The translations under genes and the position numbers were made by a program. Under the pieces are notes generated by a model. That model did not search any database, was not told where the DNA came from, and saw only the letters and a list, made by a program, of their open reading frames with translations. From Methanosarcina horonobensis HB-1 = JCM 15518 (lineage in GTDB: Archaea > Halobacteriota > Methanosarcinia > Methanosarcinales > Methanosarcinaceae), in the NCBI RefSeq assembly GCF_000970285.1, contig NZ_CP009516.1, forward strand, positions 2,831,036-2,895,035: a DNA stretch of 64,000 nucleotides, read 5' to 3'. The stretch's first letter is position 1. Every line of letters begins with the position of its first letter. Positions 36,551 through 46,076 of the stretch are shown here, in pieces.

Positions 36551-37795
36551 ATGGCTTTTCAACTAAAAAGAAATGATAAAATAGATTCCAAAGTTAATAA
36601 AACAAATAGTGGAGATAATTTGAAGCGAAGTCTGAAAGGAACTGTGCCTCTTCTGGCCCTCCTTACAGCCTTTCCTCCTCTTTCCACGGACATGATCTTG
36701 CCGGCCATCCCCTCCCTTGCCGAAACCTGGGGCGTTTCCCTGTCAGTGATTAACTTGATCCTTGTCTGTTTCTTTGTGACTTACGGGTTTTTCCTGCTCT
36801 TTTACGGCCCGATTTCTGACAGATTAGGCCGCCGCCGCCCCCTCCTTTTCGGACTTGCGGTGTACATCGTGGCAAGCCTGCTCTGTGCCTTTGCGTCCAG
36901 CGCTTCCGTACTGATAGGTCTGCGAATACTGCAGGCTGCAGGAGCTGCTGCCAGTTCCTCAATCTCAATGGCCATTACCAAAGACATTTTCTCAGGACAG
37001 GAGAGAGAAAGGATTCTGGCTTACATTGCGGTTATAATGGCGCTTGCTCCGATGCTTGCTCCGGTAATTGGCGGTTGGGTCCTTGCAGATTTCTCATGGC
37101 ACTGGATTTTCTTCGTTCAGGCACTTATGGGCTTAATAGGGATGATCGGAGTTCTTCGCTTTCCGGAGACTCTTCCAGAGGTATCCGATACTCCTCTTTC
37201 GCAGATAGCTCACACATACAGCCGACTGCTTCTAAATCCTTCTTACATAGTCATGGTCCTTGTCATGTCGGCAAGCCTTTTTCCCCTGTACAGTTATATC
37301 GCGGGTTCTTCTGACATCTACATCAATGGGTTTGGAATGACAGAGCAGAAATACAGTTACTTCTTTGCCTTCAATGCCATGGCTCTAATGGTCGGTTCCT
37401 TCTCCTGTCTCAGGTTGACGAAGAACATCAGTTCAAAGCACCTGATGACGGCCGGGTTTGCAGGAATCTTCCTTGGCGGGGTTATTCTCCTTCTCACCGG
37501 TCAGCATGGTCCATGGAGCTTTGCTCTTCCTATGTTCCTGATCACATTTTCCCTGGGTCTTAGCCGTCCTCCGAGCAATAACCTTGTGCTCGAACAGGTT
37601 GACCGGGATGCAGGTTCGGCTTCTTCCCTGCTGATCTTCAGTTACTTTACTCTCGGAGCTGTTGGCATGTGGTTTATCTCCCTGGAATGGGCGGATAAGA
37701 TCCCTGTGCTCGGGGCAATCGCTTTCAGCTGCGGAGCTGTGGTGCTTGCAGCATGGTTTATTCTGCAGAAAAGAGGGATCAGGGGAACTGCCTGA
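36551..37795 (+). CDS. Bcr/CflA-type MFS drug exporter
   Basis: 414 residues with 12 predicted membrane helices. LLALLTAFPPLSTDMILPAIPSLAE (the family's STDMYLPA-like motif), motif A GPISDRLGRRRPLLFG, and RILQAAGAAASSSISMAITKDIF mark the DHA1 Bcr/CflA subfamily of multidrug exporters. A 30-residue hydrophilic leader (KRNDKIDSKVNKTNSGDN) precedes the first helix, longer than usual; a start nearer helix 1 is possible, but ATG 36551 has the better ribosome binding site. No adjacent regulator. GC content rises inside the gene relative to its flanks. Confidence 0.92.
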   Translation: MAFQLKRNDKIDSKVNKTNSGDNLKRSLKGTVPLLALLTAFPPLSTDMILPAIPSLAETWGVSLSVINLILVCFFVTYGFFLLFYGPISDRLGRRRPLLFGLAVYIVASLLCAFASSASVLIGLRILQAAGAAASSSISMAITKDIFSGQERERILAYIAVIMALAPMLAPVIGGWVLADFSWHWIFFVQALMGLIGMIGVLRFPETLPEVSDTPLSQIAHTYSRLLLNPSYIVMVLVMSASLFPLYSYIAGSSDIYINGFGMTEQKYSYFFAFNAMALMVGSFSCLRLTKNISSKHLMTAGFAGIFLGGVILLLTGQHGPWSFALPMFLITFSLGLSRPPSNNLVLEQVDRDAGSASSLLIFSYFTLGAVGMWFISLEWADKIPVLGAIAFSCGAVVLAAWFILQKRGIRGTA

Positions 37796-37840
37796 ACACC
37801 GGGTAAACGAAGAATCTTTATTTCTGTGTATAATACACAG

Positions 37841-37957
37841 ATGAAAGAAAAAGGTGATCTTTCGAGTTATTTCGGAGTTTTGAAAGATGAGGAGCTTCTG
37901 GAAGGGTTGGAAGAAGACTCCAGGAAAATAAGGGAACTTTCGAGGCTCAGGATATGA
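37841..37957 (+). pseudogene. VapB-type antitoxin fragment
   Basis: 38 codons, MKEKGDLSSYFGVLKDEEL...RKIRELSRLRI, matching only the C-terminal half of archaeal VapB antitoxins; the DNA-binding N-terminus is missing. It ends TGA within ATGA, overlapping the vapC remnant. Preceded by a palindrome TGTGTATAATACACA (37823-37837), possibly the old operator. Confidence 0.65.
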
Positions 37958-38144
37958 TCGTCCTTGACACCAGCTCCCTTATCGACTTTTTCAGGGACGT
38001 AGAAAAAACTCGGGAATTTATAGACGAAGACGTACAACTATTATTATAAATTACTACGAAATCTTTTCAAGGGCCAAACATAGAAAAGCCAGGAAAGAAG
38101 AGCAGTTTTTCAGAAGGTTCTTTTCCGAAATGTTGGTTTACTGA
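37954..38144 (+). pseudogene. VapC (PIN-domain) toxin remnant
   Basis: MIVLDTSSLIDFFRDVEKTREFIDEDV is the first third of a PIN ribonuclease (first catalytic Asp). A deletion with frameshift follows; another frame then gives INYYEIFSRAKHRKARKEE and stops after MLVY at 38144. The later acidic residues and C-terminus are absent. Inactive. Confidence 0.75.
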
Positions 38145-38342
38145 CCTGTACTTTTTTAGAATTATGAAGATTTTTCAAACATGTTCCAAAAGAAACATAA
38201 ATTATTTATCAAGTTAATATGCTTAATATAATGTTGTGAAAAGCTCCGATTTATTAACCTGTTTTTGTTTAATATTCGAGGCTTCACTCTTCAACAGACA
38301 GCATCACCTGTTTACTGATATTTTTCCGGAGTTGAAGATTTC

Positions 38343-39281
38343 ATGAACAAGCAAAAAACCATACTGATATTATTATTGCTCCTCCCTCTTATTTTTGTGC
38401 TATATCTGTTTACCCCTTTCTTAATCATGGGTTTAATTGACAGTTCATGGTACTATTCTGAGGAGGAGGTTGATATCGGTACCATTGATTACAGCTCCGT
38501 ACTTACGAAAGCAGAGAAAGCTGGTTATGAAATAGAAGGCTTCTGGCCCTGGCCCGGAAATTATTTGGGCTTTGAGCCCGGTGATGTGCAGGAGGTCCGG
38601 GAAAGTTTCGGAAGTGATATTCTTGTGCAGAATATAAGGCTCACTTATGATAAGAATTCCGAGCTTATGGTCTTCGTATGTGAAGAAGGATCTGAAACCA
38701 GGGCCGGAACCTGTGTTTCTATCTCAAACTTCAGTCACTCTGACCCCGGGTCATCTTTACAGCCATCGGAGTTTCCGGATGATTCCTGGATGCTTGAAAA
38801 GATCGGACTTCTCTTCAACCTGGATGAAAAAGCTTCGGAAAAGCATCTTGAAGCTTTGAAAAAAGCCGCACAGAACCAGACATGGGATGCTGAAATACAG
38901 GTGAATGAATCTCCGGATTTTCCTGCTGTATATGCCTATCTTATGGAAAACAGTGATGGTTCTGATTATGAATCAGGTATTGGTTTTAATGCATATCCTA
39001 CAGAAGTCTTTTTAAAGGACGGAACTCGGATTGGTTCCGTAAAATACCTCATCCCGCAGGCAAAGATAATAACTTATGATAAGAAAAACATGTACATAGT
39101 TGAACTCGATGCCTCAGGAAAGGTCAAACTCGAGATCATAATGCCTATAGGAAGCAGCGGGGATACGATCCCTGAAGAAGAATACCGGGCGGTCTTCAGG
39201 ACAATTTTTGAAGAACTGGGACTTTCTCCTGAAGCTGTGGATAGCTTTGAATTTTTTGCTAGCTCTTCAAGGATTTGGTGA
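38343..39281 (+). CDS. Membrane-anchored hypothetical protein
   Basis: 312 residues. An N-terminal hydrophobic helix ILILLLLLPLIFVLYLFTPFLIMG (about 7-30) acts as signal anchor; the rest is acidic and presumably outside the cell. No conserved catalytic motif. The extracellular part has SEEEVDIGTIDYSSVLTKAEKAGYEIEGFWPWPGN and, near the end, PEEEYRAVFRTIFEELGLSPEAVDSFEF. I do not recognise a family. It is monocistronic, downstream of the vapBC relic. Confidence 0.75.
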   Translation: MNKQKTILILLLLLPLIFVLYLFTPFLIMGLIDSSWYYSEEEVDIGTIDYSSVLTKAEKAGYEIEGFWPWPGNYLGFEPGDVQEVRESFGSDILVQNIRLTYDKNSELMVFVCEEGSETRAGTCVSISNFSHSDPGSSLQPSEFPDDSWMLEKIGLLFNLDEKASEKHLEALKKAAQNQTWDAEIQVNESPDFPAVYAYLMENSDGSDYESGIGFNAYPTEVFLKDGTRIGSVKYLIPQAKIITYDKKNMYIVELDASGKVKLEIIMPIGSSGDTIPEEEYRAVFRTIFEELGLSPEAVDSFEFFASSSRIW

Positions 39282-39383
39282 AACCGGCTAATGATTAAAG
39301 TAGTTTCTTTGTTCCCCAAACTGTGTTTCGTCCAAATTGCTCCTCGGAATCACATGAAATCGGAGAGAGGATAGATAATAAAT

Positions 39384-39710
39384 ATTCTGACCCATACAGC
39401 GGCACTCGTTCACCCAACCTTTCTTGTCACGCTCGACGAAGGAGAGCGGCCTTGCAGATAAAGAAGAGAAAGAAAAGAGAGAAGCCAAAAATTAATCGCC
39501 AGAAGCGAGAATAATATATAAAGACAATCAAAATAAACTAGGTCCTGGAAAAATAACAATTAAAAGGGGCAAAAGCCTGAAAAGACCCAAATGAAGCAGG
39601 ATTTATTAGACCTGAAAAATACTTTTCTCAAATCCACTTTATCATTTTGCTAATTTTTCAAACTTCTTCTCATTCTTCTTTTTGGGCAGGGCCGCCAGGC
39701 AAGCTGGCGG
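39384..39710 (-). repeat. Dispersed two-hairpin intergenic element, copy C
   Basis: Inverted relative to copies A and B. Perfect 7-bp-arm hairpin CCGCCAG-GCAAG-CTGGCGG (39692-39710 on plus), the purine/pyrimidine tracts, then CGCTC GACGAAGGA GAGCG (39430-39448) and ATTCTGACCC (39384). Similarity to copy B continues to about 39340 (ATCACATGAAATC). It lies between converging genes. Confidence 0.75.
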
Positions 39711-39780
39711 AAATTTTTGATATTATAGGAATTAAAAATAGGCGGTTTCCGGAAGTAAAGTAACTCAAGTTTCATTACTT

Positions 39781-40449
39781 TTACTTCTGTGCTTCTAAAT
39801 CTCTTTGCCGCTTTACGAACCTGGCTCCCATTTCAAAGGCTTTCTCGCAGTCTTTCGGGAACACTTCTTTTCGCCTTTTTGCTTTTTCTTCGGGGTCAAA
39901 CCGATCAGCAACGTATTTTGAGTAGTCATCAAACTGGTAGGTATCGGTGCTGTATAATGATTCGGAACATCCGAAGAGTCTTGCTGCAACTCTTTCATTC
40001 AACTCTACAAGCTTGTTAATTCCAAAAATTTCAAAGAGATCTTCTGTGACGTTCATTGTGTAGATGAAGCCAACAGGAATATTTTTCGGATAGAGCGATT
40101 GAGGGTCAGTTGAATAAACAAGATACTGGAAGAAAAAGCGCTCCATAAACGATCTCATCTCGCCTGTTACGTTTCCAAAATAAATTGGCGATCCAAGTAT
40201 AACAGCATCGGCATCCTCAAGTTTCTCCAGCACAGGTGTCAGCCCATCCTTTACTGCACATTTTCCATAGCTTTTTCCACCTTTTAGTTTACAGGCAAAG
40301 CAGCTTATACATCCCTTGAAATCGAGGTCATAAAGATGAATCATCTCGGTTTCCGCACCCTCTGAGGCTGTACCTTCTAGAGCTTTTTCAAGCAGAGTTG
40401 CCGTGTTCCACTTTTTTCGTGGACTTCCGTTTATCGCTACTACTTTCAT
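39781..40449 (-). CDS. Iron-sulfur flavoprotein-like NADPH-dependent FMN reductase
   Basis: 222 residues. AINGSPRKKWNTATLL is the flavodoxin-like FMN phosphate loop; LGSPIYFGNVTGEMRSFMER binds the flavin ring. Cys47, Cys50, Cys53 and Cys64 (GCISCFACKLKGGKSYGKC) resemble the compact cluster motif of methanogen iron-sulfur flavoprotein (Isf), though the last gap (10 residues) is longer. Isf proteins take electrons from ferredoxin and reduce O2 or peroxide; the role here is by analogy. GAGGTGAAACT precedes ATG, a strong start. Confidence 0.85.
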   Translation of the reverse strand: MKVVAINGSPRKKWNTATLLEKALEGTASEGAETEMIHLYDLDFKGCISCFACKLKGGKSYGKCAVKDGLTPVLEKLEDADAVILGSPIYFGNVTGEMRSFMERFFFQYLVYSTDPQSLYPKNIPVGFIYTMNVTEDLFEIFGINKLVELNERVAARLFGCSESLYSTDTYQFDDYSKYVADRFDPEEKAKRRKEVFPKDCEKAFEMGARFVKRQRDLEAQK

Positions 40450-40718
40450 AGTTTCACCTCGTATCTCTCAATCTGTTTTACTTTCGGTCTCTCTTATTTT
40501 CAATCTCTCAGGACTTATTATAATTGACTATCAGAACTAGCTGCCAACTGTAGTCTTTACCTGTGTTTCTAGGGACATTTGATAAAAATTCATTAAAATA
40601 AAAATAGAATTTCTTTCACAATATTGATACAAAAATTTCACAACATTCGTGTAAAAAATCAGGGACGAGTAATTAAGGCTCTGATACTGCCATACTCGTT
40701 TCCTGTACCTGCTGGTGT
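40450..40718. other. Intergenic, isf promoter and lon terminator side
   Basis: Short spacer between two minus-strand genes; AT-rich, no gene. Direct repeat-like TTCACAATATTG/TTCACAACATTC at about 40614-40645. Confidence 0.4.
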
Positions 40719-43106
40719 TTAAATATTCTGTGCAGGCGTAAAGCAGTTTCCTGTATATGGAATCACCGGCCTTGGCAGATCAAGACCCAGTGCTTCTTTC
40801 AGGACTTCTTCAATTGTCTCTACAGGAACAAACTTAAGCTCGTTTCTTACTTCTTCGGGCACGTCCTCAAGATCTCTTTCATTTTCTTTTGGCAGGATTA
40901 CTTTCTTTATGCCTGCTCTGTGGGCTGCAAGAACCTTCTCTTTTATGCCGCCTACTGGCATTACTGCACCGCTCAGGGTGATTTCTCCGGTCATGGCAAG
41001 TTTTGGGTCGACTGCTTTGCCGCTGATTAGGGATGTAAGAGCAGTAAAGAGAGTCACGCCTGCCGAAGGTCCGTCCTTTGGGGTTGCACCCGAGGGTACA
41101 TGGATGTGAATGTCGCTTGCAATGAAGTCAAAACCGCTTCCAATGTTTGCAAGCCTTGACCTTGCCAGGCTCATAGAGATCTGTGCAGACTCTTTCATCA
41201 CATCCCCGAGCTGCCCTGTAAGTGTAAGCTTTCCGGTTCCGGGCATGAATGTGCCTTCTATGAAGAGAATATCTCCTCCTACAGGAGTCCACGCAAGGCC
41301 GGTTACTACACCGGGCACATTCTCTTTTCTGGCTTCTTCCTGCCTGATTATCTCTTTTCCGAGGACTTCTTTGAGCATATCAGCTTTGACCACGTAAGGA
41401 AGGTCAGCCTTTCCTGACACAATCTTTTCGGATACAAACCTTGCAGTCTTTGCAAGCTGCTTTTTAAGCCCGCGGACTCCTGCTTCACGCGTATATTTAT
41501 CGATGATCACCTTCAGGGCTTCATCTTCAATTTTGAGCTTATCAGCATCAAGGCCGTGGTCTTCCAGTATGCAGGGCAGCAGATGGTCCTTTGCAATTGC
41601 AAGTTTCTCGTTTTTGGTGTAGCCTGAGATCTCGATTGTCTCCATCCTGTCAAGAAGCGGCCAGGGGATACTTGCCAGTGAGTTGGCAGTGGCTATGAAG
41701 AGTACATCGGACAGGTCATACGAGACTTCCAGATAGTGATCCGAGAATGTGCTGTTCTGCTCAGGGTCAAGGACTTCCAGAAGGGCACTTGCCGGGTCTC
41801 CTGAATAGGAAGCTGAAAGCTTGTCGATCTCATCGAGGATGAAGACCGGGTTTTTAGTGCCTGCTTTTCTCATGCCCTGAATAATCCTTCCGGGTAGAGC
41901 TCCTACGTATGTTCTCCTGTGACCTCTGATTTCTGCTTCGTCCTTCACACCACCAAGGCTGATCCTGACATACTGCCTTCCAAGGGCATCTGCAATACTC
42001 TTCCCGAGGCTCGTTTTCCCGGTACCCGGAGGTCCTGTAAGGAGCAGAATCGAACCCTGCTTGTCGTGCTTAAGTTTCATTACCGCGAGGTGCTGGATTA
42101 TCCTTTCCTTGACCTTTTCAAGCCCGTTGTGATTTTCTTCAAGCACACGGCGGGCTTCGGCAATATCTATGCTCTTCTTTTCTTCGGTTACCCAGGGAAG
42201 GTCGAGCATAAGATCCAGATAGTTTCTGATGACCGAGCTCTCAGGGTTATGGCTTCCTCCCATTTCGAGCTTCTTCAACTCTGAAAGTGCCTTCTTTTTT
42301 ACATCTTCAGGCATTTTTGAGTTTTCAATTCTCTCCCTGTAATTTCCTTCTCCCGAAGCGGCATCGTCGCCTCCGTTAAGCTCTTCCTGAATCATCTTCA
42401 GCTGCTCACGCAGCATGGCTTCACGGTTCGACTTGGTTATCTTATCGGTAACTTTTTTTGCCATTTCCATCTGGAGATTGATATTTTCTTTCTGTTTCAT
42501 CAGGATATCAAAAAACGCAAGATACCTTTCACGAACAGAAATTGTCTCCAGAAGGTCCTGCTTTTCTGCAAGTTTTATAGGCATATATGGCATGACATAT
42601 CCAATGAGCTGGTCAATGGAGTCCATCTTCTCTATCGGCCTGGTAAACTGCTCAGAACCCTGGAAGCGGCTGCTTATCTCATGGATTGCCTTTTTTATGT
42701 TCTCCATCATCTCTGCCTGGATATCTTCATCAAGGTCAGGGATATCAAAAACAGGCTTAAATGCGGAATAGAACAATCCATTTTTCCGGTATACAGAGAC
42801 TGCGTCTACTCTCTGGACAGCCTTTGCAATGACCATATATCCATCATCAGCAGGCTGCACATATGCGATTTTAAGCAGGTTTCCTATATTGTACAGACTG
42901 TCTTCCGATATCTCCGAAGGTTTCGTTCCGCTCTTTACTGTCAGCCCAATAGCATGTACGGACTCGGAGTTTTTCATTTCAGCTAACAGTATTTCTCCTG
43001 TGACTTTGTCAGCCAGGAATTTTGCCCGGCTCCGCGGGTAAACCACTATATCAAAGAGCGGCATTACAAGGCTTTCTCTGTTACCATAGGTTTGTTCTGA
43101 ATACAT
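40719..43106 (-). CDS. lon: ATP-dependent protease LonA (bacterial type)
   Basis: About 795 residues, soluble. N-terminal substrate-binding domain (to about 210), coiled coil, AAA+ with Walker [11 protein letters not shown] (363-370 counted from the upstream TTG) and [10 protein letters not shown], then the LonA protease domain with [10 protein letters not shown] (Ser686) and [14 protein letters not shown] (Lys729). No membrane insert, so it is LonA rather than the usual archaeal LonB; acquisition from bacteria is the likely origin. It degrades damaged or regulatory proteins. ATG 43106 is chosen; a TTG five codons upstream is in frame. A MarR gene lies 200 bases upstream on the same strand. 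Confidence 0.94.
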   Translation of the reverse strand: MYSEQTYGNRESLVMPLFDIVVYPRSRAKFLADKVTGEILLAEMKNSESVHAIGLTVKSGTKPSEISEDSLYNIGNLLKIAYVQPADDGYMVIAKAVQRVDAVSVYRKNGLFYSAFKPVFDIPDLDEDIQAEMMENIKKAIHEISSRFQGSEQFTRPIEKMDSIDQLIGYVMPYMPIKLAEKQDLLETISVRERYLAFFDILMKQKENINLQMEMAKKVTDKITKSNREAMLREQLKMIQEELNGGDDAASGEGNYRERIENSKMPEDVKKKALSELKKLEMGGSHNPESSVIRNYLDLMLDLPWVTEEKKSIDIAEARRVLEENHNGLEKVKERIIQHLAVMKLKHDKQGSILLLTGPPGTGKTSLGKSIADALGRQYVRISLGGVKDEAEIRGHRRTYVGALPGRIIQGMRKAGTKNPVFILDEIDKLSASYSGDPASALLEVLDPEQNSTFSDHYLEVSYDLSDVLFIATANSLASIPWPLLDRMETIEISGYTKNEKLAIAKDHLLPCILEDHGLDADKLKIEDEALKVIIDKYTREAGVRGLKKQLAKTARFVSEKIVSGKADLPYVVKADMLKEVLGKEIIRQEEARKENVPGVVTGLAWTPVGGDILFIEGTFMPGTGKLTLTGQLGDVMKESAQISMSLARSRLANIGSGFDFIASDIHIHVPSGATPKDGPSAGVTLFTALTSLISGKAVDPKLAMTGEITLSGAVMPVGGIKEKVLAAHRAGIKKVILPKENERDLEDVPEEVRNELKFVPVETIEEVLKEALGLDLPRPVIPYTGNCFTPAQNI

Positions 43107-43306
43107 TGTCAATCGTCTCAATTATTATCACGAATGTCATCCCGGTTATTCCGGCTATTTTTCAGTTGTCTCGTAGTCTCGGTTATTTCGATTATTCCGG
43201 TTTTCTTTCCGGTTTTTTCAGGCGCTTAATTTCAAACACCTGGCTTGAATTATTTAGTTTGAATTAACCTAACTATTTAGCCGACAAAAAAACCCGACAA
43301 AAAAAA

Positions 43307-43726
43307 TCATTTTATTTTCTCAAGAATCCTGATCAGAGTCTCGATCTCTTTTTCATCCAGCGAATTTGCCATTTTTTCAATAACTCTTAACAAAGCGCTC
43401 TCTTCGGCCCGGGCTATTCTCTGCCCTTTTTCGGTCAGACGGATGTAAAAGATTCTGCCGTCCTCAGAGCATTTTTCTCTGTATACATACTCCATTTTGA
43501 CAAATTTGTTGATCGTCTCTGTAATGGTCGGCTTCGAATTTTTTGTGATTTTTGCAAGCCTGCTGAATGTTATTTCCCCATGTTTATCTATGGCTTTCAG
43601 ATATCCGATCTGCTTTACAGTGATATCCGATACCCCGCATTCAGAGAAGATCTCACAAGAGCACTCGCTTTTGATTTTGATCAGGTTTTCAAAGACTACG
43701 AACAAATGCTCTTTTTTCGCCGTCAT
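43307..43726 (-). CDS. MarR-family transcriptional regulator
   Basis: 139 residues. Helical core with a winged helix: ITVKQIGYLKAIDKHGEITFSRLAKITKNSKPTITETINKFVKMEYVYREKCSEDGRIFYIRLTEKG, the typical MarR recognition helix and wing (DxR). Dimer helices at both ends. Cysteines at 23, 25 and 30 (CSCEIFSEC) could allow redox or metal sensing. A perfect palindrome lies 19 bases upstream of the start, pointing to autoregulation. lon is the next gene downstream and may belong to the same regulon. Confidence 0.9.
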   Translation of the reverse strand: MTAKKEHLFVVFENLIKIKSECSCEIFSECGVSDITVKQIGYLKAIDKHGEITFSRLAKITKNSKPTITETINKFVKMEYVYREKCSEDGRIFYIRLTEKGQRIARAEESALLRVIEKMANSLDEKEIETLIRILEKIK

Positions 43727-43744
43727 CTGGATCTGGGTTGTTAG

Positions 43745-43759
43745 TTAGGTGTTACCTAA
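43745..43759. promoter_or_regulatory. Palindromic operator of the MarR gene
   Basis: TTAGGT GTT ACCTAA, 6-base arms, directly upstream of the MarR start and overlapping its probable core promoter. Short palindromes of this kind are usual MarR binding sites. Confidence 0.6.
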
Positions 43760-43895
43760 TTAAATAGTTTTTGGTTAGGGGAAAGTTTGGTCAGGGTAGA
43801 AAGGTTAGCGGAGTTTTCATTATAGCGGTAATTATTTTCCATCATTTGATAGATTCAAGAAAAAAATGAGAAAACGAAAAGCTCAATTAACCTTC

Positions 43896-43978
43896 CTAAA
43901 AATAAATTCTTTCCCAGCCATCCTTTTTTTTCAATGTAACCCAATTTTTCAAGATAGAACAGATCACAGGCGTTAATG
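43896..43978 (-). pseudogene. Fragment of a fic-like gene 3' end
   Basis: Reads CDLFYLEKLGYIEKKDGWERIYF then TAG, closely matching the C-terminal winged-helix end of the intact Fic protein at 44761 (SDLFQLENLGYVEKRKAGKEFIF). The DNA is also similar to about 44795-44870. Upstream sequence shows no Fic domain, so only the tail remains. Confidence 0.65.
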
Positions 43979-44179
43979 GTCTTGAATAGATAAACTGTAT
44001 CAGTTCGTTTTCATGTAAAGCCGTAACGGACGAATGGACAGAACTCAATACGATAGGGACTACCGGAATTAAAGCCTGTTTGAGATGCCAAAAGGTCATC
44101 TATGATTCAGGAAGCCCGTTAAATCTTAGATTTAGCGGGTAGTTCACTCTGCAACCCTCCAGCCACCACAAATCAACTG

Positions 44180-44740
44180 ATGAAAATTTATATCTCTGCT
44201 TCTCATACTCTTAGCATGATACCCTCTTTATTGAGTCCAAGGGAAATGCCTTCAATAGAAGGTATCCGAATCCCCCTGAATTTCTATATCGTGCTTAAAG
44301 AGCCTGTTCTTCTTGCTGGCATGTCCCGTCCGAGGAAGGCTACACCATGGGAGAAAATTGGTGAGGCTGGTTTTTCAAACGTAGTCTGTCTTAGCAGTTC
44401 AGAGGTTTGTTACAACCCCTATCCTCTAAAAGTGCTATTCTGTGCAGAACTGGAGGACCTTTATTTCGGTTATGACCCTGATGACCCTGAAAGAGAGGAG
44501 CGGCTTATCAGACAGGCAACTGATGCAATAAGAAAAAAGATGGATGAAGGAGAAGGAATTGTTGTCCACTGTTTGGGCGGGATAGGAAGGACAGGCACGG
44601 TTCTCGGATGTGTACTGAGGGACCTTGGTTTTTCGGTGAAAGAGATACTGGATTATCTTGATGAAATTAATATGCTGAGAGGCTTTGGAGGGTGGCCGGA
44701 GACTGAATGGCAGGGGGAAATGGTACGAAAATACCGATAA
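44180..44740 (+). CDS. Dual-specificity-type protein phosphatase
   Basis: 186 residues. VVHCLGGIGRTGTVLG is the CX5R phosphatase loop (Cys131, Arg137); YFGYDPDDPERE upstream may hold the general acid Asp; KEILDYLDEIN follows as in cyclin-dependent-kinase-inhibitor-3/DSP-like archaeal phosphatases. It removes phosphate from Tyr or Ser/Thr residues or small substrates. The first Met (44180) gives a short hydrophobic lead; ATG 44246 after AAGGGA is an alternative. It converges with fic with only 20 bases between. Confidence 0.85.
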   Translation: MKIYISASHTLSMIPSLLSPREMPSIEGIRIPLNFYIVLKEPVLLAGMSRPRKATPWEKIGEAGFSNVVCLSSSEVCYNPYPLKVLFCAELEDLYFGYDPDDPEREERLIRQATDAIRKKMDEGEGIVVHCLGGIGRTGTVLGCVLRDLGFSVKEILDYLDEINMLRGFGGWPETEWQGEMVRKYR

Positions 44741-44760
44741 GACATTATAATAAGGAAGGA

Positions 44761-46065
44761 TCAATCACTTCTATCAACCCTCCTCTTTAGTACAAAAATA
44801 AACTCTTTCCCAGCCTTCCTTTTCTCAACATAACCCAAGTTTTCAAGCTGGAACAGATCGCTTCTTGCAGTGGCATATGCAATGCTGTAAATGGTCACAA
44901 TTTCCTTGATTGTGACGGGTTTTTCAGGCTGCTTCAAGAACTGTTTGAGGATTTCTGCCTGCCTTAAAGTAAGGTCCCCTGATTCGGTAATAATTTTTAG
45001 GGCTTGAGACTGTTCTTTTTGTTTTCTTTCCAGGTATTCCAGAGTGTCCTCAAGGGCTTTTTGTATGCAGTTGAGGTTGTATTTGATAAAGTATGTGAGA
45101 TCTCCGAAATCATTCGAGGTCCGATCGGATTCGGTATAGAGGTAAGCATTTCGATACTGTTTTTTTGAATTATTTATCGCTCTTGAGACTGCCATGTACT
45201 CGAAAAGCCAGTAATTGTTTTTGAGAAGATACCAGTAGAAAAGAGCTCTTGCAGTCCTGCCGTTACCGTCGTTAAAGGGGTGGATGTATCCGATAAGGAA
45301 ATGGATGATTATTCCCTTTATCACGGGATGAATGAAATCTTTATCCTTGCTGCTGACAAAATCGCACAATTCACTAACCAGCTTCGGAATTTCAGGATAT
45401 TCAATAGGTTTGTGAAGTAGTGTCCCATCATGGGAATAAACCGCAATCTCATTTGTTTCTCTGAAACTGCCTTCGTATTCGGGTTTTTCAAGCGTTCCAC
45501 CTGTAATCATCCTGTGGATTTCCAGAACTTTTTCAGGAGTAAGGGCTTCGTTTTTTAAATCCATTATATGCTTTACTGTAGCATAATTGTTTACAATCAT
45601 TTTTTCATCTTTGTTTTTTGGCTTCCTGTCCTCCTGCAGCATCCTTTTTGCAACTTCTCTCGTAGTTGCTGCACCCTCAATCTGGCTTGAAGCTATTGCT
45701 TCTTCCATCAAGGAACTGATTATGTATTTCCTTCTATTGTCCTGTAAAGCTTCAAGGCTGCTTAGAAGATTTCCTGCTGCAGATTTATCGAGGATATGGA
45801 GTCTTTCATGAAATTCATCTATTAAGTTATACTTGAAAACCCAGTTCCCAAATTTTATGGATTTTGCTTTTAATTCTCTGGACACTTTCATCAGGTTCCA
45901 TAATATTGCAGGATCAAGCGAAAGTTTTCTGTGTTTCAATTCTTCCCAGTGCAGATACCTTTCGTTGTATCTGTGGGTTAACTCTGCAGTTTGGCTATCA
46001 TATAATAATTTTCCTGCTCCTTCCAGGGCTTTTTTTGAAAATTCAGGGACTTCCGGGAGTTTCAT
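44761..46065 (-). CDS. Fic-family AMP transferase with C-terminal winged helix
   Basis: 434 residues from ATG 46065 (TTG 46083 adds six codons). The Fic core HPFNDGNGRTARALFYW carries all catalytic residues (His268, Gly-rich anion loop). An inhibitory helix SSQIEGA before the core (Ser...Glu-Gly, class II) should block ATP until released. The tail QAEILKQFLKQPEKPVTIKEIVTIYSIAYATARSDLFQLENLGYVEKRK is a winged helix likely to bind DNA. Fic enzymes AMPylate target proteins. Large direct repeats containing a palindrome overlap the start region, suggesting self-regulation. Confidence 0.92.
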   Translation of the reverse strand: MKLPEVPEFSKKALEGAGKLLYDSQTAELTHRYNERYLHWEELKHRKLSLDPAILWNLMKVSRELKAKSIKFGNWVFKYNLIDEFHERLHILDKSAAGNLLSSLEALQDNRRKYIISSLMEEAIASSQIEGAATTREVAKRMLQEDRKPKNKDEKMIVNNYATVKHIMDLKNEALTPEKVLEIHRMITGGTLEKPEYEGSFRETNEIAVYSHDGTLLHKPIEYPEIPKLVSELCDFVSSKDKDFIHPVIKGIIIHFLIGYIHPFNDGNGRTARALFYWYLLKNNYWLFEYMAVSRAINNSKKQYRNAYLYTESDRTSNDFGDLTYFIKYNLNCIQKALEDTLEYLERKQKEQSQALKIITESGDLTLRQAEILKQFLKQPEKPVTIKEIVTIYSIAYATARSDLFQLENLGYVEKRKAGKEFIFVLKRRVDRSD

Positions 46066-46076
46066 ATTATCAGTTT

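Larger units (their letters stand above)
43727..44179. other. Divergent intergenic region
   Basis: Contains the MarR operator and the fic-like 3' fragment at 43896-43978. A hairpin GCCCGTTAAATCTTAGATTTAGCGGG (about 44115-44141, loop around TTAG) lies before the phosphatase gene and might be a terminator or leader structure. Confidence 0.45.

Noticed and set aside
39288-39488. 66-codon minus-strand ORF over element copy C
   Set aside because: Its reading frame is not kept in copies A and B.
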